64,000 nucleotides of DNA from Eutreptiella sp. 'Long Island Sound 2002' (lineage: Eukaryota > Euglenozoa > Euglenophyceae > Eutreptiales > Eutreptiaceae), in contig OZ038384.1 in NCBI GenBank assembly GCA_964036045.1, forward strand, positions 24,791,000 to 24,854,999, read 5' to 3'. Below the pieces are notes generated by a model. It was not told the origin of the DNA. It saw only the letters and a list, made by a program, of their open reading frames with translations, and did not search any database. Below, piece by piece: positions 45,737 to 54,978 of the stretch. Every line of letters begins with the position of its first letter. Positions within the stretch are counted from its first letter, which is position 1. Made by a program: the position numbers and the translations under genes.

Positions 45737-47438
45737 TCACTGGGAGTCCCACACGGAGGGGTCGACGGGCGTGCCGGGGGCATACGCAGCGTGCAGGTTG
45801 GGCAGCAGCCGGCGCACGTGCAGGGCGTCGGCGTGCTCGATGGGGACCTCACTGAGGACCGAGGGGTTGGCGGCAAGCAGTATGCGATGCCCGGGAGGGG
45901 TGGCGGCGAGGAGCGGGAGGATGTCCGCGGCCCGCGACGTGGGGGTGAACACGACGTGGGCCGGGTGCGGCCCCGGGAGCGGTGTTGGGGGGGGCGGGTC
46001 CACAGGACGGCGGTCTACTGTGAGGCGATGCTGTGGCGCAGTGTGTGGGGCCGGGTGCTGGGCGGCGTGGGGACGTGTGGCGGGAGGGGGGGGGGGCGGG
46101 GCGGTGGCGTGGGAGGGGGCACGGTGGAGGAGTGACATCAGTGACGTGTGTGTCGTGCTGAGGGTGGGGAGGGGCCCACGGTATCGGGTCCGGGTTCGGC
46201 GCCTTTGGGCCCAGTGGTGCTCGTTGTCGTATGCGTTGGCTTCCTTCGGCGTCCGGTTCGTTTGGTGACTTCTGGGCGGGGCCTGGCGTGGCGCCCCGTG
46301 GTGGTGGTATGCTGGGTAACGGGGTTGGATGGCGGCGCCGCTTGCCGGGGGGTTTGGCGCGTCGTGTTGTGTGGCGCGCAGGGCTCCTGGGGTGCTGTGG
46401 GTGTCGCCGGTGTCGGTGCGCCGACGTTTGTGGGGTGGTGAGGGGGTGTGTGCGTGCGGGGCTGGGCTTTGGGTGATGTCCCACAGGCGGATGCCGTCTC
46501 GCCGCGTTTCCTGGAGGGTCTCCCGCAGGCGCCTGAGGACGTACGGGTGGTCCTGGGGCGCGGGGAGGTTGCGGGGGTGGACTCCCAGGGGGTGGAGCGC
46601 ATCGGCCAGCATGGCTTCCCATGCGGCCTGCGGCATCCACCCCCCCGCCTGCCGGAGGCGGCCGTTCTCCACCGACCCCTTGCGGGGCCGATGGACCAGG
46701 CCCTCGAGGGAGGGCTCTCCCCGGGCCCACTTCCGCAGCTCCCAGAGCTGCGTGTGGGTCCAGCGCTGCCACCACTGTTCCTGGGCGGGCCTGCGGTCGT
46801 GGGCGGAGGAGTGGGCGTGGGTGGGTGTGACGGGGTCGTGGGGACCGGCGGCGGTGGCAGGCCTGGGGGATTCCTCGTAGTCCTGTTCCGTGGGGGTGCG
46901 TGGGGAGTGGGGGTGCACGCGGATGTGGACCCGCGGGTGGGCGCGTACGGTCTCCGCCTCGGGGTTGGGCGGGGATTCGCGGCGGCGGCGGTAGTGGGGC
47001 ATGCGTTGCATGTGGGCTGTCATCGGGGGCCGGTAGGGGGGCGGGGGCGCTGCTGGTGGACCCTGGCGTTGTTCCGGCTTGGTCGGGGGCGTTCCGTGGG
47101 CCTGGGGTGCGGGCTTTGGGAGGTGGTGGGACAAGGCGCGTCGCGCTTCGGCCGCGGCGCGCTCTGCCATGAAGGTGGTGGCGGTGGCGTCGGTGACGGT
47201 GGGGGGGCGCCGCGCTGGGCGCTGCTGCCTTCGGGCCTGGGACGGCTGGGGCCGGATGTCGTAGAGGACATCCTCGGGGGGCCGGGCTCGCGTTGCCGTC
47301 GTGGCGCCGGGTTTGGGCTTGGGTTTGGGCTTGGCTGCGGGTCGCCGTTTGGCGGCGGTCTTGGGCTTCGGCTGGGTCGTAGGCGTGGGCTTCGCCGGGG
47401 CGTGGGCTTTGGCGGCGGCGGGGCTGCTCGCGGTGGGC
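45737..47438 (-). CDS. LINE-3 ORF6 homologue (5'-truncated)
   Basis: The retroelement reading starts where the 164-bp repeat ends (EPTASSPAAAK) and has no own start. A Lys/Pro/Arg-rich region is followed by an Arg/Pro-rich centre and the conserved module (WWQRWTHTQLWELRKWA ... GWMPQAAWEAMLADAL ... LRRLRETLQETRRD). Next come PPHKRRR and an extra 190 residues absent from the LINE-1 protein, with a folded-looking end (VVFTPTSRAADILPLLAATP). The shared module with LINE-1 and LINE-2 supports a common accessory protein. Confidence 0.65.
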
Positions 47439-47602
47439 TCCGCTTTGCGATGCATGTGTGTGATTTTCCACCGTGTCACCAACTGCCGTGTGTGCATGTG
47501 CTGCAATTGGTGCTTTTATTTTTTTTTGAAGGGTTGTTCTGGGTAACATGTAGGTTATTGGATCTTTGGTGCAGCATCATCACCCATTATTCATCACATG
47601 AG
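47439..47602. repeat. 164-bp direct repeat, right copy
   Basis: Partner of 44,061-44,224. The sequence continues rightward into the virus-like block that also occurs at 58,467-58,622. Confidence 0.8.
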
Positions 47603-47696
47603 TGTCAGATCATTGCTACGGAACCAGCTCCATGGCTCCATTATGGTGGACATCTCGTGTATACACCGTGCCAGGTTGTCTACACAAGTCACCACA

Positions 47697-48093
47697 TCAG
47701 ACCAAATTGATTTTATTGTGTTTTGTACGTCTAACAATATTCCACACCAGTGCCACTGTCAGTGACCAGAAGCAGAACGCAGGCAACCCAGCAAAGACCG
47801 TTCCTACAATGTACTTTCCGTTCGATGATTCCTTGTGTGCACCGACATAAAAATCACGGTCACTCGACTTTTCTACGTTGTATTGGTCAAAATAGACGTC
47901 AATACTACAGCCTTTGGGGTGTTTGTTGTGGTCACGTCTCTGGGATGATATCCCATCGTACATTCCACCACCCTGGTTCGGACTGTATTGCCACTTCATC
48001 TTACAAAATTCTCTGGTGTACCCGTCAGGGATGTGACAGTCCTCGTGTGCAACAACCTTTCCAGTGGTCCTAGTTGATGTATATTTTCTAGTC
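47697..48093 (-). pseudogene. DUF3592-like membrane protein, copy without N-terminus
   Basis: Minus-strand reading equal to the copy at 52,308-52,746 except for a few residues. It starts at a junction at about 48,093, so the first transmembrane segment is missing. It keeps the extracellular-type strand domain (GKVVAHEDCHIPDG, YDGIS, SIDVYFDQYNVEKS), the second membrane segment (IVGTVFAGLPAFCFWSLTVALV) and a basic end (RRTKHNKINLV). The last residues recur alone near 58,590-58,625. Confidence 0.7.
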
Positions 48094-48118
48094 CAAGGGA
48101 GAATCTACAAGTGAATAT

Positions 48119-48448
48119 ATGGAGCATATGGATTCCATTAAATACATAGGTGGGGTAATAGCAGAGAAGCTGGGGCGCATGTATGGTCTAAAGATTTATT
48201 ACTATCGGAATCCTGATCACCATGATATCTCTATCGCTGGTCGTGAGCCAGAATACTTACGTAGTGTAACACCTGTTGTGGCCCCCCTCGGGCCATACCA
48301 ATGCATGTATGACCAACAGACTGACAGGGATAGTCTCGTTTCTTTGAATTTCTGGAGTTCTTGTACCCTTAAGACAGGAACGGAAGGTACATTTCTTTTG
48401 GTCATTGCACATCACCAAAGCAATAGAGGCACAGTACCAAAGGGGTAG
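48119..48448 (+). CDS. Small hypothetical protein in virus-like block
   Basis: An ATG ORF of 109 codons with a mixed, protein-like composition (MEHMDSIKYIGGVIAEKLGR, then Tyr-rich and Asp/His-rich stretches). It begins 26 bases after the truncated DUF3592-like gene on the other strand. I do not recognise it, and an opposing minus-strand ORF covers part of it, so it may be a chance ORF. Confidence 0.3.
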   Translation: MEHMDSIKYIGGVIAEKLGRMYGLKIYYYRNPDHHDISIAGREPEYLRSVTPVVAPLGPYQCMYDQQTDRDSLVSLNFWSSCTLKTGTEGTFLLVIAHHQSNRGTVPKG

Positions 48449-48450
48449 AA

Positions 48451-48738
48451 TCACGTTACCGAGCGAAAGAGGCACATCACCAAGGCAATCGTGTTTTTCA
48501 GCGTAGACCCAGACGGATGTTTTCTTAGTATTTTTACTTTCATACCACCGCCTGGGCCTGTAATATCTGTGCCTTTCCATTCAAGGCCAAAACCCCAATT
48601 ATTGATTGCTATGTTGTGTTTGGCTGCAGACTGGTACAACTTCCTCATTCTGTATGTCCAGACGAGATCCGTGGCATGCTTGCGGTTCTTGTCACTGCGT
48701 GTGACCCAGTCGCGGTCACTCGTGCACGCGGGGGGTAT
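48451..48738 (-). CDS. Hypothetical protein fragment in virus-like block
   Basis: The minus-strand frame is open from a TGA at 48,739-48,741 to 48,451. It reads convincingly (DRDWVTRSDKNRKHATDLVW, KLYQSAAKHNIAINNWGFG, LEWKGTDITGPGGG), with its only ATG in the middle (48,648). The 5' end meets the recombinase remnant on the other strand, so the gene is probably cut. A 20-bp direct repeat (CACATCACCAA...GCAAT) at about 48,408 and 48,474 marks a possible rearrangement at its 3' end. Family unknown. Confidence 0.4.
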   Translation of the reverse strand: MPPACTSDRDWVTRSDKNRKHATDLVWTYRMRKLYQSAAKHNIAINNWGFGLEWKGTDITGPGGGMKVKILRKHPSGSTLKNTIALVMCLFRSVT

Positions 48739-49235
48739 TCAAGAGGTTTGACCTTGGGCATCACAATATACACCAATTCAGTAGCCTGAAGGTGAAAATC
48801 TTCCTCGACAACGGAAATTCGATCGAAAAGGCCTCAAAATTCCTCAAACATAAAAGCAGCCAGACAACGTTCCAACACTACTACAAAACGGACGCAGAGC
48901 ATCTGTCCAACGGGATCGATTTCTTCCAGGGCACATACCACGGAAGGGGGGTTTCATCTGGTAGTAACCATTCGACAGAATACCGCGATGCCCTCCGCAA
49001 AGAGCAACAAATGCGCATGGATACAGAAGAGTGACAAAGGGAATGTGAGATGAAGATGTACGAGTTGCAGAAAGAATTGGCCACATCGCGCGGCGAGGAA
49101 TCACCACCACCACCAGGCGGATTGTCACCAAAGCGCGCAGATTCGGTTGCCTGCAAGGATGTGCGTGAAGACGAAGGTGTTTTGGATCCAATGGATGTCT
49201 TCACTAATTACTCATCGGGTTATTCGCGTGCGTGA
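48735..49235 (+). pseudogene. Tyrosine recombinase C-terminal remnant
   Basis: The reading, without a start, contains NIHQFSSLKVKIFLDNG followed by SKFLKHKSSQTTFQHYYKT, the pattern of tyrosine-recombinase box II (H-x-x-R ... H ... Y). The Arg is replaced by Ser (HQFS), while the later His and the Tyr are kept. A charged tail follows, interrupted by an in-frame TGA at 49,032-49,034, and continues in phase (CEMKMYELQKELATS) to 49,235. The catalytic N-terminal part is absent. Such enzymes integrate protist DNA viruses and mobile elements; this copy should be inactive. Confidence 0.6.
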
Positions 49236-49256
49236 TTTTCTTTGGTCATTTCTATT

Positions 49257-49283
49257 TTGTCTAACGATATTCCACACCAGTGA
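49257..49283. repeat. Short block shared with 47,728-47,751
   Basis: GTCTAACGATATTCCACACC followed by AGTG here, versus GTCTAACAATATTCCACACC at 47,728. This is a junction-type repeat in the virus-like mosaic. Confidence 0.6.
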
Positions 49284-49322
49284 AGCGGTACCCAGAACCC
49301 CATGGCTAGGTTAGGGCATACA

Positions 49323-49398
49323 ACCGGTCTCCGGTCCACTAACCCCATGTATGGAAGGGAAGACCGGTCTCCGGTCCACTAACCCCATGTACGGAAGG
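49323..49398. repeat. 40-bp tandem duplication
   Basis: ACCGGTCTCCGGTCCACTAA begins at 49,323 and again at 49,363, each continuing to GGAAGG. Confidence 0.8.
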
Positions 49399-49469
49399 CG
49401 CCCGTTGACGCCCGGTGCGAGCCCGGCGGGAGGGTGTTCCGTGCCGTAAAGCCCCGCATTGGCAACCGA

Positions 49470-50060
49470 TGCACCGCCGGCGGAGATTTATATATCAGAA
49501 TATCAGGAATCAACAGGGTTTTATTTTCATATTGTTTCCGTCAATTTTTACGCTTCCGTTCTGATATTCACTGTTTTGACTGCTGGCGGTTGGATCGCGA
49601 CTTTACCGTAACCGCCAGTTATACTGTTAATAATGGAAATTCTAACGCTATCCGTGACGAAGGCTCTAAAGTCTTCAGGAATTGCGTTGATGCATCCGCA
49701 ATTTTCACATTCTACACTCGCAACCTTAATCCGAATTTTTCAGGATGTCGAAATCGGATTTTCGACTTCGACATCCCCGCACTTGATTTGACCTCTTTCG
49801 AGTGGACCTACGTGCTTCCCTATGCACGAATCAACTTTCCTTTTATCCTGCCCTCCATTTGTCTTAAAGATATGGGCAAAACAAAGTTGATTCGTGAGGC
49901 CACTTGTGAAGGTCATATCCCGTGTTGCTTGCGAGGAATGACAATAAGGAAACGTGGGATGTATTCACAATACTCCTGACGTAATTTAGGAAGCATTATA
50001 TGCCTTGCGTCTCCACAGGTGCGCGCTAGTGTAATGGATAATGGTCAAGAGGGTAGAGTT
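49470..50060 (+). repeat. Dispersed repeat family R, forward copy
   Basis: Matches the inverted complement of 60,350-60,890 and 61,690-62,290: it shares GGCGGAGATTTATATATC, AGGAATCAACAGGGTTTTAT, GATGTCGAAATCGGATTTTC and GATAATGGTCAAGAGGGTA. An inverted repeat GATGTCGAA ... TTCGACATC is conserved. No transposase or convincing protein is present; the ORF across it is not supported by the other copies. It could be an LTR or a non-autonomous element. Confidence 0.7.
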
Positions 50061-52307
50061 TGCGTTGTAACTCTATGGCCATGATATTGCGTGCGTTAAG
50101 ATAACTTTCGAGTGTAGCGCGCGAGTGTTGGTGTTGCGTAGGAACTCTCCTTGAGTTCCTATGAGCGATTGACACAAAGTTATGCCCTGGGAGGGGCATG
50201 ACATATCGTGGGGGGAGCTACCTTTTTGGGCAATATGTGGTATGTGCCATGTGTTGTGTTGCGTGCCCATTTGGCGGGTCCATCGCTCCAAGCCAAACCC
50301 GCCAATGGACCACATATTGTGCAAGCCCCTTCTCCATACTCCCTACGATCAATTGCAAGCCTAACCTTCGTGAAGGGAAGCTTATGTGGCGATCCCGAAG
50401 CGATGCGTTGGGAGCAAGGTGTGTGTTTTGCAATTTTCCATAATTTCATGTGCCCACTTGGGAAGTAGCACTCGTGACCTTTCAAAGCGCCCCAAGTGGA
50501 GCACATATGTGGAATCGAAGGTCATTGGTGCCAAGTCATTATGTTTAGAAGGATTAGTTGATTGCACGATCCAAGCCGAAGATATTATAATACAATTGTG
50601 CACCTTTCAAGGCACTTTTGTGTATCTTTGTGCCAATTTTGCCGTTTTTGGCCCGTCATGATGTCAAGTGGCGACCGTGTATCTCAACGTTGCGCTCAAT
50701 TGACATCATGACCCAAGAATGTTATGAGGGTACATACTTCGGTACCCAACATATCTTGGACCCAGCGAATAACTCCTCGTGGGCTTGGCATACCGTGGCC
50801 GCCATGTTGGCGATTTGGGACTATCCCAAATCATGGGCTCACTTGGCGACCCTGCCATTCCCGAAACCGGAGGAGTTGGGCGACGCCCAAAAGATATGTT
50901 GGACACATATGACTTGATACCAATCCTATGGCACACTCCGGTCCAAGTCGGGCATGTGCCTCATTTGCCCCAACCATGAGTGTGCGCATTTTTAGCCATT
51001 TTGAGCAATTTTCCACTCTTGCTGCCCGCCGTGCACTATGTTGAGCCCACCCGTGCACGCCGAACGCATGGACCAATGGACCATATATGACATGGGTGTT
51101 ATGCATAATGGTCCCCATGGTTCACACATCACGTGGGCGAAGCGGAGCAACCTTCGTTAAGGCGCTAGCCCAGAGTGAGTGTGGGCAATTTTACCATTTT
51201 GGCATTTGTGGACCCAATTGGGATCGTCACCACGCCGAGTGGCATGAAGATCTTTGAGAGCCAAGGTCTTGGGAGTCTTTGTTGGATTCCCGGTGGATCG
51301 CGTATGGAATGGCAGATCCCATCTCCAAGCCGGCGTGGAGATATACTATTGGGAGCACCCCGAATTTTGGCTCATTTCGAGCAGCCAAAATGACCCCATT
51401 TTGGGACCCCAATTTCCCCCTTCCGTGTGGTCAATTGGGGGTCCCATTTCTCTATGCCCATGAGGAGCTCAGACCCAATTTAAAGTTGTACACTCAGATA
51501 TAGGTCCTAGGTCCTGCCTCCTACCCTGTGAGCCATTGGCGTTGCCCTGGCCGGGCAAGCCACGCGTGGGAATGACGCCCATTTTGGTGATTTTGGCATC
51601 ATGACCCCACTTGACGAATCCGTGTTGCCCTGATGCCGGGACCTCAGAGAGAACCAGGTTGGATGAGGGCTCCAGGGCATTCGTGCTCGACGGGCATAGG
51701 GTCAGTTGCCCCGTCCCTACCTCTGGCGGCTCCGGACGAGGGGTCAATTTTGGGGATTTTTGAGTTAATATCAGTTTGGGCTGAAACAGCCCATTTTCAG
51801 CTACCAACTCCTAGGTGATAATGGCGGGGCCATATCTCTGGCTCAGAAAGGAGTTCGGACCTGCTGTTAAGGGAGCATAGGGAGCCACTGTCGGTTGGCC
51901 TTGGGGCTCCTTGGTTCCCAGGGACTCGCCTGTGGCTGGGCGGGACACCCCCCCCCTATTGGCAGGGTTTCAGGGTCCGGACTGAGCAGGGCATGGGTTG
52001 TGTTTAAGCCCCCGCCCCCACCAGCCACTGAGAGGGTCCGACCTGGGATTGGGATACGAGTTAGGACTGAGTGTCTATTGTCCTGTGATGCCCTTACCCC
52101 AGTCCAGTCTTAACCCCATGTGTACATATCCTGATGTGTTGCTGTACATACTTTCGTTCCCTTGTTGCAGAGTGGCAAGGATCCTGAAACGCTTTGTCAC
52201 ATGACACTAGCGTATTGATGCCCTTGTGAGCGTAGTGCTTTGCCTGCCTGCTCACCTGTGCGTGTCACCGCAGCGTCCCGTGGCCGGCCCCCCACGGGAA
52301 CGCGTCA
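50061..52307. other. Gene-free AT/GC-mixed stretch
   Basis: The first part (50,100-50,240) matches the inverted complement of about 60,110-60,260 (GGAGGGGCATG ... GGGAGC; TTTCGAGTGTAGCGC), so the R family repeat is longer than the core. The remainder has only short ORFs and word-like repeats (GGGACCCC, CCATTTTGG). From 51,490 to 52,300 the composition changes, and no gene was seen. Confidence 0.4.
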
Positions 52308-52746
52308 CCAGTGCCACTGTCAGTGACCAGAAGCAGAACGCAGGCAACCCAGCAAAGACCGTTCCTACAATGTACTTTCCGTTCGATGATTCCTTGTGTG
52401 CACCGACATAAAAATCACGGTCACTCGACTTTTCTACGTGGTATTGGTCAAAATAGACGTCAATACTAGAGCCTATGGGGTGTTTGTTGTGGTCACGTCT
52501 CCAGAACGATATCCCATCGTACATTCTACCACCCTGGTTCGGACTGTATTGCCACTTTATCTTACAAAATTCTCTGGTGTACCCATCAGGGATGTGACAG
52601 TCCTCGTGTGCAACAACCTTTCCAGTGGTCCTAGTTGATCTATATTTTCTAGTCCAACTTCGACTTTTTATGAAACATACAATAGATATTGTAGTGAACA
52701 CAGCAGCCAAGACACCTGTGGCCACGGGTTTTAGTGCTTTATCCAT
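52308..52746 (-). CDS. DUF3592-like two-membrane-segment protein (C-terminus cut)
   Basis: ATG at 52,744-52,746 (MDKALKPVATG). The first membrane segment is VLAAVFTTISIVCFI. A strand-rich outer domain follows (TTGKVVAHEDC, FCKIKWQYSPNQGG, SIDVYFDQYHVEKS), and the second membrane segment is VGTVFAGLPAFCFWSLTVALV. The layout (TM, small beta domain with a G-x-V motif, TM) fits DUF3592-like membrane proteins. The virus-like sequence stops at about 52,308, where it joins unrelated DNA, so about 16 C-terminal residues found in the 47.7-kb copy are replaced. A few percent of residues differ between the copies. Function unknown; it may be a virion or host-membrane protein. Confidence 0.65.
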
Positions 52747-52862
52747 TTCCGTGATTTCAAGTTTTTTTGGAATGGAGATTAACGTTGGGGGGCATTTGAT
52801 GATGTACAACAAAGGTGCAACTTGTTTGGGGCAAGGTTGCATGCATGTAGCACGCGGAAAAA

Positions 52863-53300
52863 TCAAAGGGCCTGGGTGGAACTGTGGGCTTTGAGAACAG
52901 TGTGGACGTGGCCTTGGGGGGGGGGGGGTCCATGTGCGGCACATCGGTTGCAGCAGGATAACCACCGGGTGACGTGTAGGTTATTAGGTCTTTGGTGCAG
53001 GGTTGGTTTGTCAGGCTCAGGGGGGATCTGAGATGTAGCCACGGCAACGGGACACTCCGCTCTGGTGGGAGGTCGTATGTCAGGGGGAGGGGCAATGGGC
53101 CTCTTTGTGGGTTGTTTCTTGATTTTGGGGTCCCTTTTAAACATACCCTTGATCTTTTTGGTGATTGACTTTAGAAGTGGATCATGGAAGATACAGACAT
53201 CTTTGCAATCGCTGATTTCACCGGTTTGTCTGTCGACTTCACACGTTTCTTGGGCTTCATTTGTCTCTGCATTTCTTTTCCGTTTTTTTGTGTGTAGAAT
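52863..53300 (-). CDS. Hypothetical basic Pro-rich virus-like protein (5' end unresolved)
   Basis: The minus-strand frame opens after a TAG at 53,301-53,303. It reads NEAQETCEVDRQTGEISDCK, a loop-like Cys-containing segment, then KKIKGMFKRDPKIKKQPTK and a Pro-rich stretch (APPPDIRPPTRAECP). The first ATG (53,144) is inside. The last part from about 52,990 onward overlaps a repeat shared with 43,95x and 44,17x and is probably not original. It lies upstream of the DUF3592-like gene on the same strand, as in a virus gene cluster. Confidence 0.45.
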   Translation of the reverse strand: MLHTKKRKRNAETNEAQETCEVDRQTGEISDCKDVCIFHDPLLKSITKKIKGMFKRDPKIKKQPTKRPIAPPPDIRPPTRAECPVAVATSQIPPEPDKPTLHQRPNNLHVTRWLSCCNRCAAHGPPPPQGHVHTVLKAHSSTQAL

Positions 53301-53548
53301 CTACGTAGAATAACCGTGCACCACACAAAATGAATTCATCCATTTCCGGTGTTGTTGGGCATATTCTGTCACAACAAACAATAACAACAAAACAGGCAGC
53401 GGGGCGACGAAGTCATTGGTTGGTTCGTTCATTCATACATTCCATCAACCACTGTAACGTTTGTGCACGCACGGCATGTCATGTCACACACCACCAATCG
53501 CGCACAGCCCCTCCTCGCTCTCAATCGAAAGCGAGCGGGGTCGGGTAT

Positions 53549-53913
53549 TATCACACAATGGCAGCTAGCTGTGCAGGGAATTGCAGCTTTGTGTATTATT
53601 GCACAATGGCAGCTAGCTGTGCAGGGAACTGCAGCTTTGTGTAATATCACACAATGGCAGCTAGCTGTGCAGGGAACTGCAGCTTTGTGTATTATTGCAC
53701 AATGGCAGCTAGCTGTGCAGGGAACTGCAGCTTTGTGTATTATATTGCACAATGGCAGCTAGCTGTGCAGGGAACTGCAACTTTGTGTATTATTGCACGA
53801 TGGCAGCTAGCTGTGCAGGGAACTGCAGCTTTGTGTATTATATTGCACAATGGTAGCTAGCTGTGCAGGGAACTGCAACTTTGTGTATTGTTGCACAATG
53901 GCAGCTAGCTGAC
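53549..53913. repeat. 48/50-bp tandem array, eight copies
   Basis: CAATGGCAGCTAGCTGTGCA starts at 53,556, 53,604, 53,652, 53,700, 53,750, 53,798, 53,848 and 53,896. Each unit carries the palindrome AGCTAGCT and a TGCAG-GGAA-CTGCA hairpin. It ends directly at the CTGACAGCGTTTCCCGTGTC module. The 16-residue protein repeat seen in one frame follows from the 48-bp period and breaks at the 50-bp units. Confidence 0.85.
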
Positions 53914-54008
53914 AGCGTTTCCCGTGTCCCATTTGTACATCATATCATATACTCACATACCGGCTCAAGCAGTCTGCTCGTGCGTACTTGTCAGGATTAT
54001 TATAGGCA

Positions 54009-54761
54009 ATGTCCCTCACACAATGTCCCTCAGATTGGCTACAGGTGAAAGCACCAATAAGCACTGACGGTGGTGTCGACATAGCCATGCTCATGACGAG
54101 AGCTGCCGATATGTCAGGCGTTCCCGTTCGTACCGCCAATGCTGTTCTATCTCAGCTGTCATCGCCCTGCTGCCTTGACCTGAAAAGCAGTACCTCAGCT
54201 GCATTTCGTTTGTGGCACCTTTTGAACGCCTTGGCACAAAATAGTGTGATGCTCAAGGCTTTCTATCATCGCATGCACCTGGGAAACCCTTTGGACACAG
54301 CGCCGTACTCCATGTACAATATTGAGATGTTGGCTCGATTTGCTACCAAATTGCTCAGTTTGGAGATGTCAAGGGTGCAAGCGGCATATGAGAAAAAGGA
54401 TTCCCAACTGTTGAGCAATTTTGGGAATGCAGACGCTGCTCTCAAAACGCTGAAGGGGATTGGAATGAGCCACAAACAACTACGCGCCGAAATTGCTTCA
54501 CTTTTACACACTTTAAAGCTGACAATGTCCGGGGAAGATGCATTTAGGGACCAACTCAAGAATTATCAAGAGGGATTGGCATTACTGGATAGGTCGGAGG
54601 ATGATGTGGAGCTTCTTATTGAACAGTACAGATCAGAGCACAAATATGTTGCGACAAGTCTCGCGATTCTCAGGATCTCCCAGGTCGAACAAATATACAT
54701 TCCTGTAACCCGGGTTGCAAAATACGTACCAGAACTCATATTGTCGACCGTGGTTGCCTGA
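54009..54761 (+). CDS. Helical virus-like protein, unrecognised
   Basis: An ATG ORF of 250 codons, nearly all predicted helical by eye, with heptad-like stretches (EMSRVQAAYEKKDSQLLSNF, LRAEIASLLHTLKLTMSGED, DDVELLIEQYRSEHKYVATS). It has no membrane segment and no motif I know. It lies between the tandem array and two copies of the shared intergenic module, so the module follows its stop by about 105 bases, as after the gene at 42.1-43.5 kb. Intact reading frame. Confidence 0.6.
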   Translation: MSLTQCPSDWLQVKAPISTDGGVDIAMLMTRAADMSGVPVRTANAVLSQLSSPCCLDLKSSTSAAFRLWHLLNALAQNSVMLKAFYHRMHLGNPLDTAPYSMYNIEMLARFATKLLSLEMSRVQAAYEKKDSQLLSNFGNADAALKTLKGIGMSHKQLRAEIASLLHTLKLTMSGEDAFRDQLKNYQEGLALLDRSEDDVELLIEQYRSEHKYVATSLAILRISQVEQIYIPVTRVAKYVPELILSTVVA

Positions 54762-54865
54762 ACCAACACATATGTACAGTGACAGCAGGGACAGGAGGCA
54801 ATTTCGTGAGAATGATTTAGAGAAATGCGAGGGGTACTGGTATCTCAATCGGTACATCTCTCCCG

Positions 54866-54978
54866 AAAATTTCCCAGATTGAACCCTTCCCGAACTGACA
54901 GCGTTTCCCGTGTCGAGTACCAAAATTTCCGAGATTGAAATCATTCGGAACTGACAGCGTTTCCCGTGTCCAGAGTTC
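54866..54978 (+). promoter_or_regulatory. Shared intergenic module, two tandem copies
   Basis: Two units of about 57 bases (54,866-54,921 and 54,922-54,978): AAAATTTCC(C/G)AGATTG, about 10 variable bases, CGGAACTGACAGCGTTTCCC or CGAACTGACAGCGTTTCCC, then GTGTC. Same pieces as at 43,611-43,680. Confidence 0.6.

Larger units (their letters stand above)
44225..47438 (-). mobile_element. LINE-3: 5'-truncated LINE copy inserted in virus-like DNA
   Basis: A 3.2-kb GC-rich, minus-strand insertion lies between two 164-bp direct repeats. It contains the ORF6-type gene (cut at its 5' end) and a 3' region with two tandem repeats and T/A runs. Its 3' end, in sense orientation, finishes in short CTAC repeats, not a poly(A) tail. 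Target-primed insertion by the LINE machinery explains the truncation and the duplication. Confidence 0.75.

Noticed and set aside
49434-49979. 181-codon ORF in repeat R
   Set aside because: The other two R copies have stops and indels across it and no conserved protein.
50022-50092. tRNA-Arg-like sequence (TAGTGTAATGGATAA)
   Set aside because: No matching B box or cloverleaf; it belongs to repeat family R, whose other copies do not keep it.
53330-53762. ORF through the 48-bp array giving a 16-residue protein repeat
   Set aside because: The protein repeat follows from the 48-bp period and is broken by the 50-bp units; no start with good context and no known domain.
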